58,811 bases of DNA, taken from positions 1 to 58,811 of the forward strand of contig SCNT01000030.1 of NCBI GenBank assembly GCA_005503165.1. Direction: 5' to 3'. Each line of letters opens with the position of its first letter. Position 1 is the first letter of the stretch. The stretch comes from Sphingomonadaceae bacterium 3R27E2-A. Its GTDB lineage: Bacteria > Pseudomonadota > Alphaproteobacteria > Sphingomonadales > Sphingomonadaceae. Under the pieces are notes generated by a model. That model saw only the letters and a list, made by a program, of their open reading frames with translations, did not search any database and was not told where the DNA came from. The position numbers and the translations under genes were made by a program. Below are positions 9,678 to 17,864 of this stretch, piece after piece.

Positions 9678-10631
9678 ATGGCTTCGATCCCGCTTCCGAC
9701 CCCCGACCGTCCGCTGCGCATCGGCACGCGCGCCTCGCCGCTGGCGCGCGCGCAGGCCGATATGGCGGCGGCGGCGCTTGTCCGCGCGTTCGCGCTCGAC
9801 CCCGCGGCGCTCGACATCGTGCCGATGACCGCGACCGGCGACCGGATCCAGGACCGCGCGCTCGCCGAGGTCGGGGGCAAGGCGCTGTGGACGCGCGAGC
9901 TCGACGCTGCGCTCGACGCCGGGACGATCGACATTGCGGTGCACAGCCTCAAGGACGTCGAGACCTTGCGCGATGCGCGCTTCTTCCTCGGCGCGATGCT
10001 CGAGCGCGCCGATCCCCGCGACCGGCTGGTGGTGCGCGAGGGGATCGTCGCGGCGACGATCGACGCTTTGCCGACGGGCGCGCGGCTGGGCACGAGCAGC
10101 CCGCGCCGCGCGGCGCAGGTGCAGCGGCTGCGCGGCGATGTCGAGACCTTGCTGCTGCGCGGCAATGTCCAGACGCGGCTCGCCAAGCTCGCGGCGGGCG
10201 AGGTCGATGCGACCCTGCTTGCGGCGGCTGGGCTCGACCGGCTGGGCATGCGCGCGATCGGCACGGTGCAGGATGCGGCGACGCTGCTGCCCGCGGCGTC
10301 GCAGGGGGCTATCGGGATCGAGTGCCGCAGCGACGATGCGGCGACGCGCGGCCTGCTCGCGGCGGTGGACCATCACCCGACGCACCGCGCGGTCGCGGCC
10401 GAGCGCGCCTTGCTCGCGGCGCTCGGCGGCGATTGCCGCTCGCCGGTGGCGGCGCATGCGGCGTGGCAGAGCGATGGCGGACTGCGGCTCGACGCCGAGC
10501 TCTTCTCGGAAGACGGGCGCGAGCATGTCGCGGGCTGGACGCTGGTCGAGGGGGATTACGCACCCGAACAGCTGGCCGCGCGCCTGCTGGGCGAAGCGCC
10601 CGAATCCGTGCGAATCCTGTTCGGCGCATGA
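9678..10631 (+). CDS. hemC: porphobilinogen deaminase (hydroxymethylbilane synthase)
   Basis: Polymerises four porphobilinogens to hydroxymethylbilane in tetrapyrrole synthesis. The protein is 317 residues. It contains the N-terminal RIGTRASPLA motif, HSLKDVE, GTSSPRRAAQ (substrate-binding Arg residues), and the cofactor-attachment cysteine in GGDCRSPVAAHA. First gene of hemC-hemD-mitofilin-like; its stop overlaps the hemD start by four bases. Confidence 0.97.
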   Translation: MASIPLPTPDRPLRIGTRASPLARAQADMAAAALVRAFALDPAALDIVPMTATGDRIQDRALAEVGGKALWTRELDAALDAGTIDIAVHSLKDVETLRDARFFLGAMLERADPRDRLVVREGIVAATIDALPTGARLGTSSPRRAAQVQRLRGDVETLLLRGNVQTRLAKLAAGEVDATLLAAAGLDRLGMRAIGTVQDAATLLPAASQGAIGIECRSDDAATRGLLAAVDHHPTHRAVAAERALLAALGGDCRSPVAAHAAWQSDGGLRLDAELFSEDGREHVAGWTLVEGDYAPEQLAARLLGEAPESVRILFGA

Positions 10632-11314
10632 CGCTGCCCGTCCTCGTCACGCGCGCCGAACCGGGCAATGCGGCGACGGTGGCGCGGGCGCGAGACGCGG
10701 GCCTCAGCGCGCACGCGGCACCGCTGTTCGCTGCACATGCGCTCGACTGGCAGGCACCCGATCCGGGCCGTTTCGACGCGTTGCTGATCACCAGCGCGCA
10801 GGCGTTGCGACTTGCCGGGCCCGAACTGGACAGGCTTGCGGCACTGCCCGTCTATGCGGTCGGCGCGGTGACGGCTGCTGCGGCGGAGGGGGCGGGGCTG
10901 ACCGTTGTGAAAACGGGGTCCGGCGACGCGCAATCGCTGCTCGACGCCATGGCGTCATCCGAAAAAACACCAGATATCTTATGGCTTTGCGGGCGTGAGC
11001 GGACGGCCTTCAAGGCGCGCGGGGCAACACTCGTGCCGCTGCCCGTCTATGCCGTGGATCCGGTCGATCCGCCGCCGGATTGGAAAGCGCTGACGACTGC
11101 GCCGGCGATCCTGCTAGCGCATTCGGCGCGCGGCGCGGCGCGGATTGCCGAGCTGGCGGGGTGCGATCGCGGCCATCTTTCGCTCGTCGCGATCAGCGCC
11201 GCCGCGGCCGCTGCGGCGGGCGAGGGCTGGGCGGCTGTTACCGTTACGGAGCGCCCCGACGATGCGGCGATGGTGACAGCGGCGCATCATTTGTGCCAAA
11301 AGGCGCAAAAATAG
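10628..11314 (+). CDS. hemD: uroporphyrinogen-III synthase
   Basis: Cyclises and inverts ring D of hydroxymethylbilane to make uroporphyrinogen III. The protein is 228 residues. HemD sequences diverge strongly, but the N-terminal VLVTRAEPGNA, the central DALLITSAQALRLAG and the C-terminal LVAISAAAAAAA segments fit the family, and the position after hemC with an ATGA overlap is decisive. A longer reading upstream is only a shadow of hemC. Confidence 0.93.
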   Translation: MTLPVLVTRAEPGNAATVARARDAGLSAHAAPLFAAHALDWQAPDPGRFDALLITSAQALRLAGPELDRLAALPVYAVGAVTAAAAEGAGLTVVKTGSGDAQSLLDAMASSEKTPDILWLCGRERTAFKARGATLVPLPVYAVDPVDPPPDWKALTTAPAILLAHSARGAARIAELAGCDRGHLSLVAISAAAAAAAGEGWAAVTVTERPDDAAMVTAAHHLCQKAQK

Positions 11315-11333
11315 GGTCGTTCGAAAGAGTTTT

Positions 11334-12245
11334 ATGGCAATCGAAAGCAGCGACAACCCCGTCCACCCGGGCGAGGCGGGTTCGGGCAAAAGGCCATCTT
11401 TCCGCAGCTTGGTGATCGCGGCACTGTTGCTGCTGCTGATCGGCGTGGTCGCCGGCGGCTGGGCGATGAACCGCTTTCTGGTCGGTGATCCTGCGCCGAA
11501 GGCCAAGGTCATCGACACCGCAACCCCCGGCGGGACGCTGACGGCGGTGGATGCCGGCGAGGCGCCGGCCGCGGTCGGCACGACGCCGCAGCCCATGGTG
11601 GCGCTCCCGCTCGACGGTTCGACCTTGCCCGCGCGCGTCGCCGAACTCGAACAGCGCCTGTCGCGCATCACGCTCGAAGCCGCCTCGGCGTCGGGCAATG
11701 CCTCGCGCGCCGAGGGGCTGCTCGTCGCTTTCGCGGTGCGCCGCGCGCTCGATCGGGGACTGTCGCTCGGCTATCTCGACGCGCAGCTGCGGCTGCGCTT
11801 CGGCGACGACCAGCCCAATGCCGTCAAGACGATCATCGAGACCTCGCGCGACCCGGTGACGCTCGAACAGTTGCGCGCCGAACTCGATGCGATCGCCCCC
11901 GAACTCGTCGGGCGCAGCGGCGACGACGCGAGCCTGTGGACCGGGATCCGCCGCGAACTCGGCGAGTTGTTCGTCGTGCGCGCCGCGGGCACGCAATCGC
12001 CGCGCGCGACCGAGCGCCTCGGCCGTGCGCGGCGCTATCTGGCGGGCGGCATGGCCGACAAGGCGATCGCCGAGGTCGAGGCGATGCCCGGCGCAGCGGC
12101 GGCGAACGAATGGCTGATCGACGCGCGCCGCTATCACGAGGCGCGGCGCGCGCTTGACCTGATCGAGACCGCGGCGATATTGGAGCCGCGCGGCGGCCAG
12201 CCCGCCGCGACGGCCGGAAAAGCCCCGGCCGCGAACACCCCTTAG
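11334..12245 (+). CDS. mitofilin-like membrane protein (alpha-Mic60 candidate)
   Basis: A 303-residue protein with a short cytoplasmic N-terminus, one membrane helix near residues 28-48, a Pro/Ala-rich periplasmic linker, a short helical segment near 88-110 (ARVAELEQRLSRITLEA) and a C-terminal helical domain with the mitofilin-like pattern (VRRALDRGLSLGYLDAQLRLRF and following). In alphaproteobacteria this family (COG4223, homologous to mitochondrial Mic60) is encoded next to hemC-hemD and shapes intracytoplasmic membranes in phototrophs. The gene lies 19 bases after hemD. The coiled coil is shorter than in mitochondrial Mic60. The assignment rests on gene order plus overall architecture. Confidence 0.72.
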   Translation: MAIESSDNPVHPGEAGSGKRPSFRSLVIAALLLLLIGVVAGGWAMNRFLVGDPAPKAKVIDTATPGGTLTAVDAGEAPAAVGTTPQPMVALPLDGSTLPARVAELEQRLSRITLEAASASGNASRAEGLLVAFAVRRALDRGLSLGYLDAQLRLRFGDDQPNAVKTIIETSRDPVTLEQLRAELDAIAPELVGRSGDDASLWTGIRRELGELFVVRAAGTQSPRATERLGRARRYLAGGMADKAIAEVEAMPGAAAANEWLIDARRYHEARRALDLIETAAILEPRGGQPAATAGKAPAANTP

Positions 12246-12290
12246 CGCGCGTTCCCTCCCGGGCGCTCGCCCGAAGAGAAAGCCCAGCCC

Positions 12291-13493
12291 ATGGCCCTCG
12301 CCGATCCGCAGCGCGTCGTCGCGCTCGACCCGCTCGATCCCCTGATGCTCGATGCACAATTGAGCGAGGAGGAGCGGATGATCGGCGATGCCGCGCGCGC
12401 TTATGCCGAAGGCGAGCTGCTGCCGCGCGTGACCTCGGCCTTTCTCGAGGAGCGCTTCGACCGCGAGATCATGTCCGAAATGGGCGCGCTCGGGCTGCTC
12501 GGCGCGACGGTCGACCCCGAATATGGCGGCGCGGGTCTGAGCTATGTCAGCTACGGACTGATCGCGCGCGAGGTCGAACGCATCGATTCGGGTTACCGGT
12601 CGGCCTGTTCGGTGCAGAGCAGCCTCGTGATCCATCCGATCAACGCCTATGGCAGCGAGGAGCAGAAGCGCAAATATCTGCCCGGGCTGATCTCGGGCGA
12701 ACTCGTCGGCTGCTTCGGGCTGACCGAGCCCGACGCGGGCAGCGACCCCGGCGGCATGCGCACCCGCGCCGAAAAGATCGAAGGCGGCTACCGCCTCAAG
12801 GGCGCGAAGATGTGGATCACCAATTCGCCGATCGCCGACGTCTTCGTCGTCTGGGCGAAATCCGACGCGCACGACGGCGCGATCCGCGGCTTCGTGCTCG
12901 AAAAGGGGATGAAGGGCCTGTCGGCGCCGAAGATCGAGGGCAAGGTGAGCCTGCGCGCCTCGATCACCGGCGAGATCGTCATGGACGGGGTCGAGGTCGG
13001 CGAGGATGCGTTGCTGCCGCATGTGTCGGGACTCAAAGGCCCGTTCGGCTGCCTCAACCGCGCGCGCTACGGCATCGGCTGGGGCGCGATGGGCGCGGCG
13101 GAATTCTGCTACGAGGCGGCGCGTAATTATACCGGCGAGCGCAAGCAGTTCGGCCGACCGCTCGCGGCGAACCAGATCGTCCAGCTGAAGCTCGCGAACA
13201 TGCTCACCGAGATCGCGCTCGGCCTCCAGACCGCGCTGCGCGTCGGCCGGCTGATCGACGAGGGGCATGTCGCCCCCGACATGATCAGCCTTCTGAAGCG
13301 CAACAATTGCGGCAAGGCGCTCGATATCGCGCGCGTCGCGCGCGACATGCACGGCGGCAACGGCATTTCGGCCGACTATCATGTCATCCGCCACGCGGTG
13401 AACCTCGAGACGGTGAACACCTATGAGGGCACGCACGACGTCCATGCGCTGATCCTGGGCCGCGCGATCACGGGCATTTCGGCCTTTGCCTGA
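12291..13493 (+). CDS. gcdH: glutaryl-CoA dehydrogenase
   Basis: An FAD enzyme that dehydrogenates and decarboxylates glutaryl-CoA to crotonyl-CoA in lysine, tryptophan and glutarate breakdown. The protein is 400 residues. The segment [15 protein letters not shown] around Arg103 is diagnostic of the glutaryl-CoA branch of acyl-CoA dehydrogenases, and Glu379 in TYEGTHD matches the catalytic base. FAD-binding motifs ([20 protein letters not shown]) are intact. The stop lies inside the start of the adjoining CoA-transferase gene, so the two are co-translated, which supports a shared glutarate pathway. Confidence 0.94.
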   Translation: MALADPQRVVALDPLDPLMLDAQLSEEERMIGDAARAYAEGELLPRVTSAFLEERFDREIMSEMGALGLLGATVDPEYGGAGLSYVSYGLIAREVERIDSGYRSACSVQSSLVIHPINAYGSEEQKRKYLPGLISGELVGCFGLTEPDAGSDPGGMRTRAEKIEGGYRLKGAKMWITNSPIADVFVVWAKSDAHDGAIRGFVLEKGMKGLSAPKIEGKVSLRASITGEIVMDGVEVGEDALLPHVSGLKGPFGCLNRARYGIGWGAMGAAEFCYEAARNYTGERKQFGRPLAANQIVQLKLANMLTEIALGLQTALRVGRLIDEGHVAPDMISLLKRNNCGKALDIARVARDMHGGNGISADYHVIRHAVNLETVNTYEGTHDVHALILGRAITGISAFA

Positions 13494-14622
13494 GCCCCAG
13501 GGCTTCAAACCGTTACAGGGCATCCGCGCCGTCGAACTGGCGCGGGTGCTCGCGGGGCCGTGGTGTGGGCAGTTGCTCGCCGATCTCGGCGCCGAGGTGG
13601 TCAAGGTCGAGCGGCCGGGCGTCGGCGACGATACGCGCAGCTGGGGGCCGCCCTTCATCGTCGGCGGCGACGGCGAGAATCTCGGCGCGGCCTATTATCA
13701 CAGCGCCAACCGCGGCAAGTCCGGGGTGGCGATCGACATCGCGACGCCCGAGGGGCAGGCGGAAGTGCGCGCGCTGATCGCCGATGCCGATGTGGTGATC
13801 GAGAATTACAAGCTCGGCGGGCTGGCCAGATATGGGCTCGACCCCGCGACGCTGCGCGCCGATTTTCCGCGGCTTATCGTCTGTTCGATCACCGGCTTCG
13901 GCCAGACCGGGCCTTATGCGCACCGCGCGGGCTATGATTTCATCATCCAGGCGATGGGCGGCGCGATGTCGCTGACCGGCGAGCCCGACGGGGCGCCGCA
14001 AAAGGCGGGAATCGCCTATGCCGATATCTTCACGGGGATGTATTCGGCGGTGGCGATCCTTGCTGCCTTGCGACGCCGTGACGTCATCGGTGCGGGCGCG
14101 CATATCGACATGGCGCTGCTCGATTGCCAGGTCGGAGTGCTCGCCAACCAGGCGGCCAATTATCTCGCGAGCGGCGTGCCCCCGAAACGCATGGGCAATG
14201 GCCATGCCAATGTCGTACCCTATCAGGCCTTTGCCACCGCCGACGGCCAGCTGGTGATCGCGGTCGGCAACGACGGGCAGTTTCGCAAGCTCTGCGCGGT
14301 GCTCGGCGAGCCGGGGTGGGCCGACGATGCTCGCTTCGCGACCAATGCGGCGCGGCTGGCGAACCGCGCCGACCTGATCCCGCTGCTTGCGGCGAGGATC
14401 GCGACGTGGGAGGCGCAGCCGCTGTCGCTCGCGCTCGAGGCCGAAGATGTTCCCGCGGGGCCGATCAACGACCTTGCCGGGGTGTTCGCCGACCCGCAGG
14501 TGATCGCTCGCGGGATGCGCTTCCGGCCCGAGGGGGCGTTCGTCGATGGCGTCGCGAGCCCGATCGTGATCGACGGCGAACGCATGGTCGCGCCGGGCGG
14601 GGCGCCGGTGCTCGGGGGCTGA
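13486..14622 (+). CDS. CaiB/BaiF family CoA-transferase
   Basis: A 378-residue class III CoA-transferase that moves CoA between carboxylic acids. The N-terminal [31 protein letters not shown] and the catalytic Asp180 in [10 protein letters not shown] are present. It begins at a TTG codon eight bases inside the end of gcdH. By analogy with mammalian SUGCT, which supplies GCDH with glutaryl-CoA from glutarate, and from the overlap with gcdH, I infer succinyl-CoA:glutarate CoA-transferase activity. Specificity is not readable from the sequence alone. Confidence 0.9.
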   Translation: MPEPQGFKPLQGIRAVELARVLAGPWCGQLLADLGAEVVKVERPGVGDDTRSWGPPFIVGGDGENLGAAYYHSANRGKSGVAIDIATPEGQAEVRALIADADVVIENYKLGGLARYGLDPATLRADFPRLIVCSITGFGQTGPYAHRAGYDFIIQAMGGAMSLTGEPDGAPQKAGIAYADIFTGMYSAVAILAALRRRDVIGAGAHIDMALLDCQVGVLANQAANYLASGVPPKRMGNGHANVVPYQAFATADGQLVIAVGNDGQFRKLCAVLGEPGWADDARFATNAARLANRADLIPLLAARIATWEAQPLSLALEAEDVPAGPINDLAGVFADPQVIARGMRFRPEGAFVDGVASPIVIDGERMVAPGGAPVLGG

Positions 14623-14691
14623 GGTTGGGCGGAAACCTGCCGAAGGCCGCCCTTTTTCGTGTTATCGGGCGAAAACGCGACATCTATAGTA

Positions 14692-14796
14692 TCGTCATCC
14701 TGAACTTGTTTCAGGATCCATGATCTGCCGTTTCCTTCGGCGCAGCGCCGGACGAGAGTTCAGGCGATGGATGCTGAAACAGGTTCAGCATGACGA
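14692..14796. repeat. palindromic intergenic repeat, family 1, copy 1
   Basis: A 105-bp element whose ends are near-perfect inverted repeats: TCGTCATCCTGAAC followed by TTGTTTCAGGATCCAT on the left, and the complement on the right, with a variable centre. Transcribed either way it folds into a long hairpin. A second copy of identical length lies at 30338-30442. It is a REP-like element between the CoA-transferase gene and the convergent receptor gene. Confidence 0.92.
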
Positions 14797-14828
14797 GAAT
14801 TGAAGGGCAGCTTCCCACCTCAAAGCCG

Positions 14829-14911
14829 TCTCTCCCTGGGGAGGGTCCGCCGCGGCCGTGCCCTGACCGCGGCGGACCTCCCGCCCCGTCCCTCGCGGGA
14901 CGGGGGGAGAG
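14829..14911. terminator. nested hairpins between convergent genes
   Basis: Two GC-rich stems sit back to back. GTCCGCCGCGG pairs with CCGCGGCGGAC, and CCCCGTCC pairs with GGACGGGG, the whole bracketed by CTCTCCC and GGGGGAGAG. It begins just past the end of the minus-strand receptor gene and downstream of the plus-strand CoA-transferase gene, so it may stop transcription from both sides. There is no clear U-tract, so it could instead be a degenerate dispersed repeat. Confidence 0.45.
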
Positions 14912-14915
14912 TTCG

Positions 14916-17732
14916 TTAGAACTGGCCGCGCAGCGTCAGGCCATAGGTGCGCGGCTCGCCCGGGAAGCCGACGAACAGCTGGTTCGCGGTCCCCGCCAGC
15001 CCGCTCGTGGCCGGCGCGGCGACGGCGCGGAAGGTGCCGCCGCCCTGCAACGGCATGTCGGCGCCGATCTGATAATATTTCTTGTTGAAGATATTCTGCG
15101 CCCACAGCTCGACGCCCCAGCGCCGCTCGGCGCCGTAGATACCGAGCCGCCCGTTGAACACCGCAAAGCCGTCCTGGACCTTCTCGACGTCGAGGTCCGA
15201 TCCGGTGTTGGTGTCGCTCTGCAGGCGGGTGTCGAAATAGACGAGCCCGGTCAGCCCCGAATCGCCGATCGGCGGGGTCCAGCTGATCCCCGCGGTCGCG
15301 ACGTAACGGGCGGCGTTCGAGACGCCGCGCCCGGGCAGCTGGAACAGCACCGGCGACAGCGGCCGGCCCCCGGTCCCGACCAGATTGCGGCGATAGAGGG
15401 TGTCGACATAGGTCAGCCCCATATTGACCGTGAAATAGCGCGCGGGGCGCAGGAAGGTCTCGATTTCGATCCCCTTGGCGCGCACCCCGGGCTTCAGCTG
15501 GTCGGGCGCGCAGGCGCCCGTCGCCGCCGATCCGTCGCTGTCGGCGCCGCCCAGATCGGTCTTGCACGCCTGGATGTTGGTGACCTCGAAATTGACCCCG
15601 TTGAAGGTGTTGAGCTGGTAGTTGCTATATTCCTGGTAGAAGGCTGCCAAGTTCACGTCGACGCCGTCGCCGTCATATTTGACCCCGAATTCATAGGCAT
15701 CGACCTTCTCGCTCGCGAATTGCAGGTCGCTCGCTTCGGGACGGCCGTTGCCCGGGGTGTTCGCGGGCAGCGCCAGCCGCGCCGCGCAGGCGGCGTCGAA
15801 GGCGGTGTTGCACGGCCGGTCGAGCGCCGAGAAGTCGAGGTTGAAGCCTCCTGCCTTATAGCCCTTCGATGCCGAACCATAGACGAGCAGGTCGGGCGTC
15901 GGCTTCCAGCTGAGCACCACCGTGCCCGTCCATTCATTGTCCTTGAACCTCGTCCCCGGGCTGCCCGCGGGCAGGTCGGGCGCGGTGCCGTTGATCACGC
16001 ACGGCAGCGAGGCGAGCGACTGGAAGGGCGAATTGACCACCAGCGAACAGATCGAATTGTTGAAATTCGCATTGGCATCCAGCGTCTTGCGCTCGCTGGT
16101 GTAGCGCGCGCCGACCGTCAGCGTCAGCGTGTCTTCGATAATGTCGAAACTGTTGTGGGTGAAGATCGCGAAGTTGCGGCTCTTCTGCTCGAAGGTCGAC
16201 CCCTGGTTGCCGGTGCCGTTGATCGCGAGCCCCGGCTGGCCGAGCGCCGCGGCGAGCGAGCCGAAGCCCGGGCGCGCCGGATTCGCGATCAGCGCCGACA
16301 GGAGCGGGATCGAGGCGCGGCGCGGATCGCCGACCGGCAGCGCCGACAGCCCCGCGATCGTTCCCTGCACCACCGGGACGTTCACGCAGCTCGCATTGGT
16401 CGGCAGTACCGCGGTCGGCAGCGCCTGGGCAAAGAGCAGGCAGTTGGCGAATTGCTCGTAATTGGCGCCGTAAACGATGTCGTCGTCGACATCGAGCCGC
16501 TCGTTGGCGTAATAGCCGCCGACCAGCCAGTCGAGACGTCCGTCGAACGCCTCGCCCTGGAGCCTGAGCTCCTGCGTGAACAGCCGGAAGCGGCGGTCGA
16601 GGTCGGTGCGCCGCAGGATGTCGAGCGCGTTGAAGTCCGCGTCCTGCCCCTGCGCGTTCTTGTAGTCGCGATAGGCGGTGATCGAGGTCAGCGACGCGCC
16701 GCCGAGGTCCCAGCTGACCTCGCCCGACACGCCCCAGTCCTTGGTGTCAGAGCGATAGGTGACCCCGGGGGTCGTCGCCTGGCGGCGCACGAAGCTGTCG
16801 CCCGCGGGCGCCTGCTGGTGATTCGAGCCGAGCGCGAGCAGCAGCGGCAGCAGCGTGTTCGGCGAGGCGACGGGAAAGCCGTCGGCGCCGCGCGCGAGGT
16901 TGCGCACCGGGTTGAGCAATATGCCGCCGCAGCAATTTTCGTTGCGCTGGCTGTAATCGGCGATCAGCCGGACCTTGAGGCTGTCATTGGGTTCGAACGC
17001 CAGCTGGCCGCGGACAAGCCAGCGATCGCGATCGTTGATGTCGGGCTCGCCGGGGGTGACGTTCCGGATGAACCCGTCGCGCTGTTGCCAGACGCCATCG
17101 ATGCGCACCGCGGCGGTATCGCCAAGCGGGGCGTTGACCATGCCGTCGACGCGCCAATAGTCGTAATTGCCGTAACTCACCGACCCCTTGGCGCCGAAGC
17201 CGGTCATGTCGGGGCCCTTGGTGACGATGTTGATCAGGCCCGCGGTCGAGTTGCGGCCGAACAGCGTGCCCTGCGGCCCGCGCAGCACCTCGACGCGCTC
17301 GATGTCGCCCAGTTCGGACAGGCCGACCCCGGTGCGGCTGCGATAGACGCCGTCGATGAACAGCCCGACCGAGCTTTCGAGCCCCGGGTTCTCGCCGACG
17401 GTGCCGATGCCGCGGATGCGCGCGGTGAAATTGACCTCGCTCGTCGCGCCCGAGACGAGCAGCGACGGGGCGACCTGCCCCAGCGCGCGGACGTCGGTGG
17501 CGCCGGTCTTTTCGAGCGTGTCGCCGGAGACCGCCGACACCGCGATCGGCACGTCGGAGAGCAATTCGCTGCGCCGCGTCGCGGTGACGATGATCGTGTC
17601 GTCGTCGGTCTCGGCGGCGGGCGCCGGCGCGTCCTGCGCCCAGAGCGGCGTCGCCGCGAGCATGGCCCCGAGCGCCACTCCGGCCGCACTGCCACGGGCG
17701 AAACGCGCAATTCTCCTGTCGGTCATTTTCAT
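14916..17732 (-). CDS. TonB-dependent outer-membrane receptor (copy 1)
   Basis: A 938-residue outer-membrane transporter that imports a substrate using TonB energy. A signal peptide ends near AQDAPAP; a TonB box (DTIIVTA) follows, then the plug domain (LSDVPIAVSAV, GTLFGRNSTAGLINIVTK) and a 22-stranded barrel ending in LRGQF with a terminal Phe. A GGGAGG ribosome binding site precedes the ATG. It is a close paralogue of the receptor immediately upstream, with conserved loop cysteines (NENCCGG; a second pair in ACKTD and GACAPD). Substrate unknown; no catabolic genes or sigma/anti-sigma pair adjoin it. Confidence 0.93.
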   Translation of the reverse strand: MKMTDRRIARFARGSAAGVALGAMLAATPLWAQDAPAPAAETDDDTIIVTATRRSELLSDVPIAVSAVSGDTLEKTGATDVRALGQVAPSLLVSGATSEVNFTARIRGIGTVGENPGLESSVGLFIDGVYRSRTGVGLSELGDIERVEVLRGPQGTLFGRNSTAGLINIVTKGPDMTGFGAKGSVSYGNYDYWRVDGMVNAPLGDTAAVRIDGVWQQRDGFIRNVTPGEPDINDRDRWLVRGQLAFEPNDSLKVRLIADYSQRNENCCGGILLNPVRNLARGADGFPVASPNTLLPLLLALGSNHQQAPAGDSFVRRQATTPGVTYRSDTKDWGVSGEVSWDLGGASLTSITAYRDYKNAQGQDADFNALDILRRTDLDRRFRLFTQELRLQGEAFDGRLDWLVGGYYANERLDVDDDIVYGANYEQFANCLLFAQALPTAVLPTNASCVNVPVVQGTIAGLSALPVGDPRRASIPLLSALIANPARPGFGSLAAALGQPGLAINGTGNQGSTFEQKSRNFAIFTHNSFDIIEDTLTLTVGARYTSERKTLDANANFNNSICSLVVNSPFQSLASLPCVINGTAPDLPAGSPGTRFKDNEWTGTVVLSWKPTPDLLVYGSASKGYKAGGFNLDFSALDRPCNTAFDAACAARLALPANTPGNGRPEASDLQFASEKVDAYEFGVKYDGDGVDVNLAAFYQEYSNYQLNTFNGVNFEVTNIQACKTDLGGADSDGSAATGACAPDQLKPGVRAKGIEIETFLRPARYFTVNMGLTYVDTLYRRNLVGTGGRPLSPVLFQLPGRGVSNAARYVATAGISWTPPIGDSGLTGLVYFDTRLQSDTNTGSDLDVEKVQDGFAVFNGRLGIYGAERRWGVELWAQNIFNKKYYQIGADMPLQGGGTFRAVAAPATSGLAGTANQLFVGFPGEPRTYGLTLRGQF

Positions 17733-17793
17733 GTCATCCTCCCACCAAGCTTCTTTTTATTCTCAGCGATGATAACAGATTTTTCGCGATGCC

Positions 17794-17832
17794 AAAACCA
17801 AAAACCGCCCGCATCCGGCGGGATGCGGGCGG
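17794..17832 (-). terminator. rho-independent terminator of receptor copy 2
   Basis: Reading the minus strand just after the second receptor gene, a perfect 12-bp stem (CCGCCCGCATCC with GGATGCGGGCGG, 4-base loop) is followed by a T-rich tail (TTTTTGGTTTTGG). It should insulate the upstream receptor gene from the downstream one, so the two paralogues are probably separate transcription units. Confidence 0.82.
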
Positions 17833-17864
17833 CCTTGAAGTCCGGAAAACCAGAGGTCGCGCGT

